Shown: in pieces, positions 62,655 to 64,000 of the stretch
How positions within the stretch are numbered: the first letter of the stretch is position 1
How the letters are laid out: the number at the start of each line of letters is the position of its first letter
DNA from: Blastomonas sp. SL216
Lineage (GTDB): Bacteria; Pseudomonadota; Alphaproteobacteria; Sphingomonadales; Sphingomonadaceae
Reading direction: 5' to 3'
Assembly (NCBI GenBank): GCA_026625625.1
Contig: CP113055.1
Location: 1,180,501 to 1,244,500 of the forward strand
DNA: 64,000 nucleotides
Position numbers and translations under genes: made by a program
The notes under the pieces: model-generated
The model's database searches: none
Told to the model about the DNA's origin: nothing
What the model saw: only the letters and a program-made list of their open reading frames with translations

Positions 62655-63290
62655 TCAAACTCGCCGCAGATAGCCATCGAAATTCCAGGTCATGTTGTGA
62701 CCGAACCAGTCACAGAATGTGCGGTCGATCTCGAAACGTCCCTGCTGTTCGGCGAGAAACTGATGAACGGCGGCGAGCGGCCCGCCGCCATAGGCATCCG
62801 CGACCCGCATCTGGGTCAGCACGCCGTCTTCGACGACGAGATAATCGCCCGAGTGCAGATGCGGCGCGAAAAAGCGCAGGTGTGACAACACCGTGCCGCA
62901 CAAATGGTCGGCATCTTCCACCACCAGCCAGGGGCGCGGAAGTTCCGCCAGCAGCTGCGCGCTCAACGTGTTCGCCAGATCGCTGCCATCGGCCAGGTAA
63001 AAGCTGATCCTGGGATCGGAAATTCCGGTGACGGGAAGCACATCGACCGAGTGGACATGGCAGTCGAGGCCGCGCACCGACATCTGATCGGCAAACCACA
63101 GGGCGCTCCCGCCCTTGTGAGCGCCGATTTCGATGATCGTTCGCGGCCGCAGCTGCTCAAGCAACAGCGGGTAGATCGCGAGATCAAAGGGGTTCTTGAA
63201 CGTCTCGATGCCGCGATAGCGATAAGCCATGGTACCCGACTGAATCGCCATCAGTTCGGGATATGGCAGTCCGTTAAGGCTGGCGGTCAT
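62655..63290 (-). CDS. CmcI-like class I SAM methyltransferase (cephalosporin hydroxylase family)
   Basis: 211-aa protein. The SAM-binding signature is TIIEIGAHKGGSALWFADQM; later blocks are VHSVDVLPVTG and PWLVVEDADHLCGTVLSHLRFFAPHLHSGDYLVVEDGVL. Despite the family name (CmcI, involved in cephamycin modification), many members are glycan or small-molecule methyltransferases. The ATG at 63290 lies inside the end of the upstream gene (17-nt overlap). Forms a tandem with two TylF-like neighbours. Confidence 0.85.
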   Translation of the reverse strand: MTASLNGLPYPELMAIQSGTMAYRYRGIETFKNPFDLAIYPLLLEQLRPRTIIEIGAHKGGSALWFADQMSVRGLDCHVHSVDVLPVTGISDPRISFYLADGSDLANTLSAQLLAELPRPWLVVEDADHLCGTVLSHLRFFAPHLHSGDYLVVEDGVLTQMRVADAYGGGPLAAVHQFLAEQQGRFEIDRTFCDWFGHNMTWNFDGYLRRV

Positions 63291-63996
63291 AAGGGAAAAC
63301 CTCAAGAAAATTGGCTTTGGAACGGCGCATCAGGTCCAATTGCTCGGAACTCCAGTGCGAAGCGGCGCGGTCGAGCAGCGCAATATGCTGTTCGCGCGAC
63401 ATGTTCGCCACCAGATCAGGCTGCAACGCTCCGGGCGGGAACGGGCGCGTCAGCAGATACACGACGGAATTATATTCGGTATCGCACAGACGCTCGAAAT
63501 GATCGGAATAATATTCCATCGTGATGTGCAGCCACGCATTCCACCAATGGCAGAGATAGTCCTGCTGGACGACGATGGATTTGCCAGGGATCAGGTGCTG
63601 GAACAGGTTACTGGTGATCCAGTCGCAGACCGACCAGTGCTTGGCGATATCGATGAACAATATCTCGATAGGCTCGCCGCACCATGCCTCATTCTGGATA
63701 TCTCCCTCATGGACAACGACCAGATCGGCAAAGTCTGCGATGTTGTGATCGAACAGATGGCGCGTTGAGGCGCCCGCTTCCATGGTTTTGGGTATATGCT
63801 GCCCCCGCGTCCAGTCCTCGACGCGGAACAGATCGAACGAATGGATGATACGCCTGTCGGCGATGCCCCTGTTGCGCAGGCCGGAGGCCATGGCCACGGT
63901 CGATCCCCCCAGGAAGCAGCCGGCATCGACGATCAGACCGCTGTCGCTCCAGTAATCGTCGGTCAGCGATTCGAGCAGTCGCAGCTCGTCCAGCAT
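63274..63996 (-). CDS. TylF-like methyltransferase-fold protein, possibly incomplete at window edge
   Basis: At least 240 aa. The SAM-binding block is DSGLIVDAGCFLGGSTVAMASGL; the C-terminal half contains IEILFIDIAKHWSVCDWITSNLFQHLIPGKSIVVQQDYLCHWWN. An ATG is at 63996, but the frame remains open to the window edge, so the true start may be outside. The usual TylF catalytic aspartates are replaced by DIAKH and QQDY, suggesting a divergent activity. It overlaps the CmcI-like gene downstream. Confidence 0.75.
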   Translation of the reverse strand: MLDELRLLESLTDDYWSDSGLIVDAGCFLGGSTVAMASGLRNRGIADRRIIHSFDLFRVEDWTRGQHIPKTMEAGASTRHLFDHNIADFADLVVVHEGDIQNEAWCGEPIEILFIDIAKHWSVCDWITSNLFQHLIPGKSIVVQQDYLCHWWNAWLHITMEYYSDHFERLCDTEYNSVVYLLTRPFPPGALQPDLVANMSREQHIALLDRAASHWSSEQLDLMRRSKANFLEVFPYDRQP

Positions 63997-64000
63997 CAGC

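Overview
The window looks like a chromosomal segment of a sphingomonad (Alphaproteobacteria, Sphingomonadales). The base composition is GC-rich. It carries an exosortase-A-associated ligase/glycosyltransferase pair, a tonB-exbB-exbD-exbD energising cluster, a large TonB-dependent receptor and a PHA depolymerase. It also has an SOS box of the alphaproteobacterial GTTC-N7-GTTC type. No genus can be fixed from sequence reading alone.

Region 1 (1-8.3 kb) holds the 3' end of hslU, an envelope cassette (M48 protease with TPR repeats, DsbA-like oxidoreductase, M48 protease with PDZ-like segment), an OmpA-family protein, a VOC lipoprotein, an HD-domain protein and a LytS/LytTR two-component pair. Region 2 (8.3-10.5 kb) is a short, visibly AT-richer accessory insert between the lytTR gene and tadA. 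It encodes a 123-aa unknown protein followed by a 500-aa class III nucleotidyl-cyclase-like protein that resembles the cyclases of Pycsar anti-phage systems. No recognisable Pycsar effector is present. Region 3 (10.5-42.0 kb) is mostly ordinary chromosome: tadA, rpmB, secreted RidA, an MsbA-like ABC exporter, PHA depolymerase, dipeptide epimerase, thiolase, MaoC hydratase, MscS channel, exosortase-A-associated ligase and glycosyltransferase, the Ton energising operon, an S9 oligopeptidase, Xaa-Pro aminopeptidase, TonB receptor, FKBP, rpsU, a chromosomal SRAP protein, a family-5 uracil-DNA glycosylase and folK.

Region 4 (42.1-61.9 kb) is an integrative genomic island in the 3' end of a tRNA-Lys(UUU) gene. 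A 27-bp perfect direct repeat of the tRNA 3' end bounds it, and a tyrosine integrase lies at the distal end. Paired TGTATC(A/G)CA motifs with the same 13-bp period sit just inside both ends. The island carries an HUH-Rep-like protein with two small genes, a type III restriction-modification pair and a second SRAP gene behind a sigma70-like promoter with an embedded SOS box. It also carries a five-gene RND efflux/two-component operon, a serine resolvase, and a two-gene module made of a cytoplasmic protein plus a 4-TM membrane protein. That module is organised like phage lambda RexAB or Kiwa and is the second strong candidate for an undescribed defence system. Region 5 (61.9-64 kb) begins a cluster of tandem SAM-methyltransferase-like genes that runs off the window.

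Taken together, the window has two separate loci with candidate anti-phage functions: the lone cyclase pair at 8.5-10.5 kb, and the island with type III R-M plus the RexAB-like pair. All family calls are from motif recognition by eye; no database search was run.
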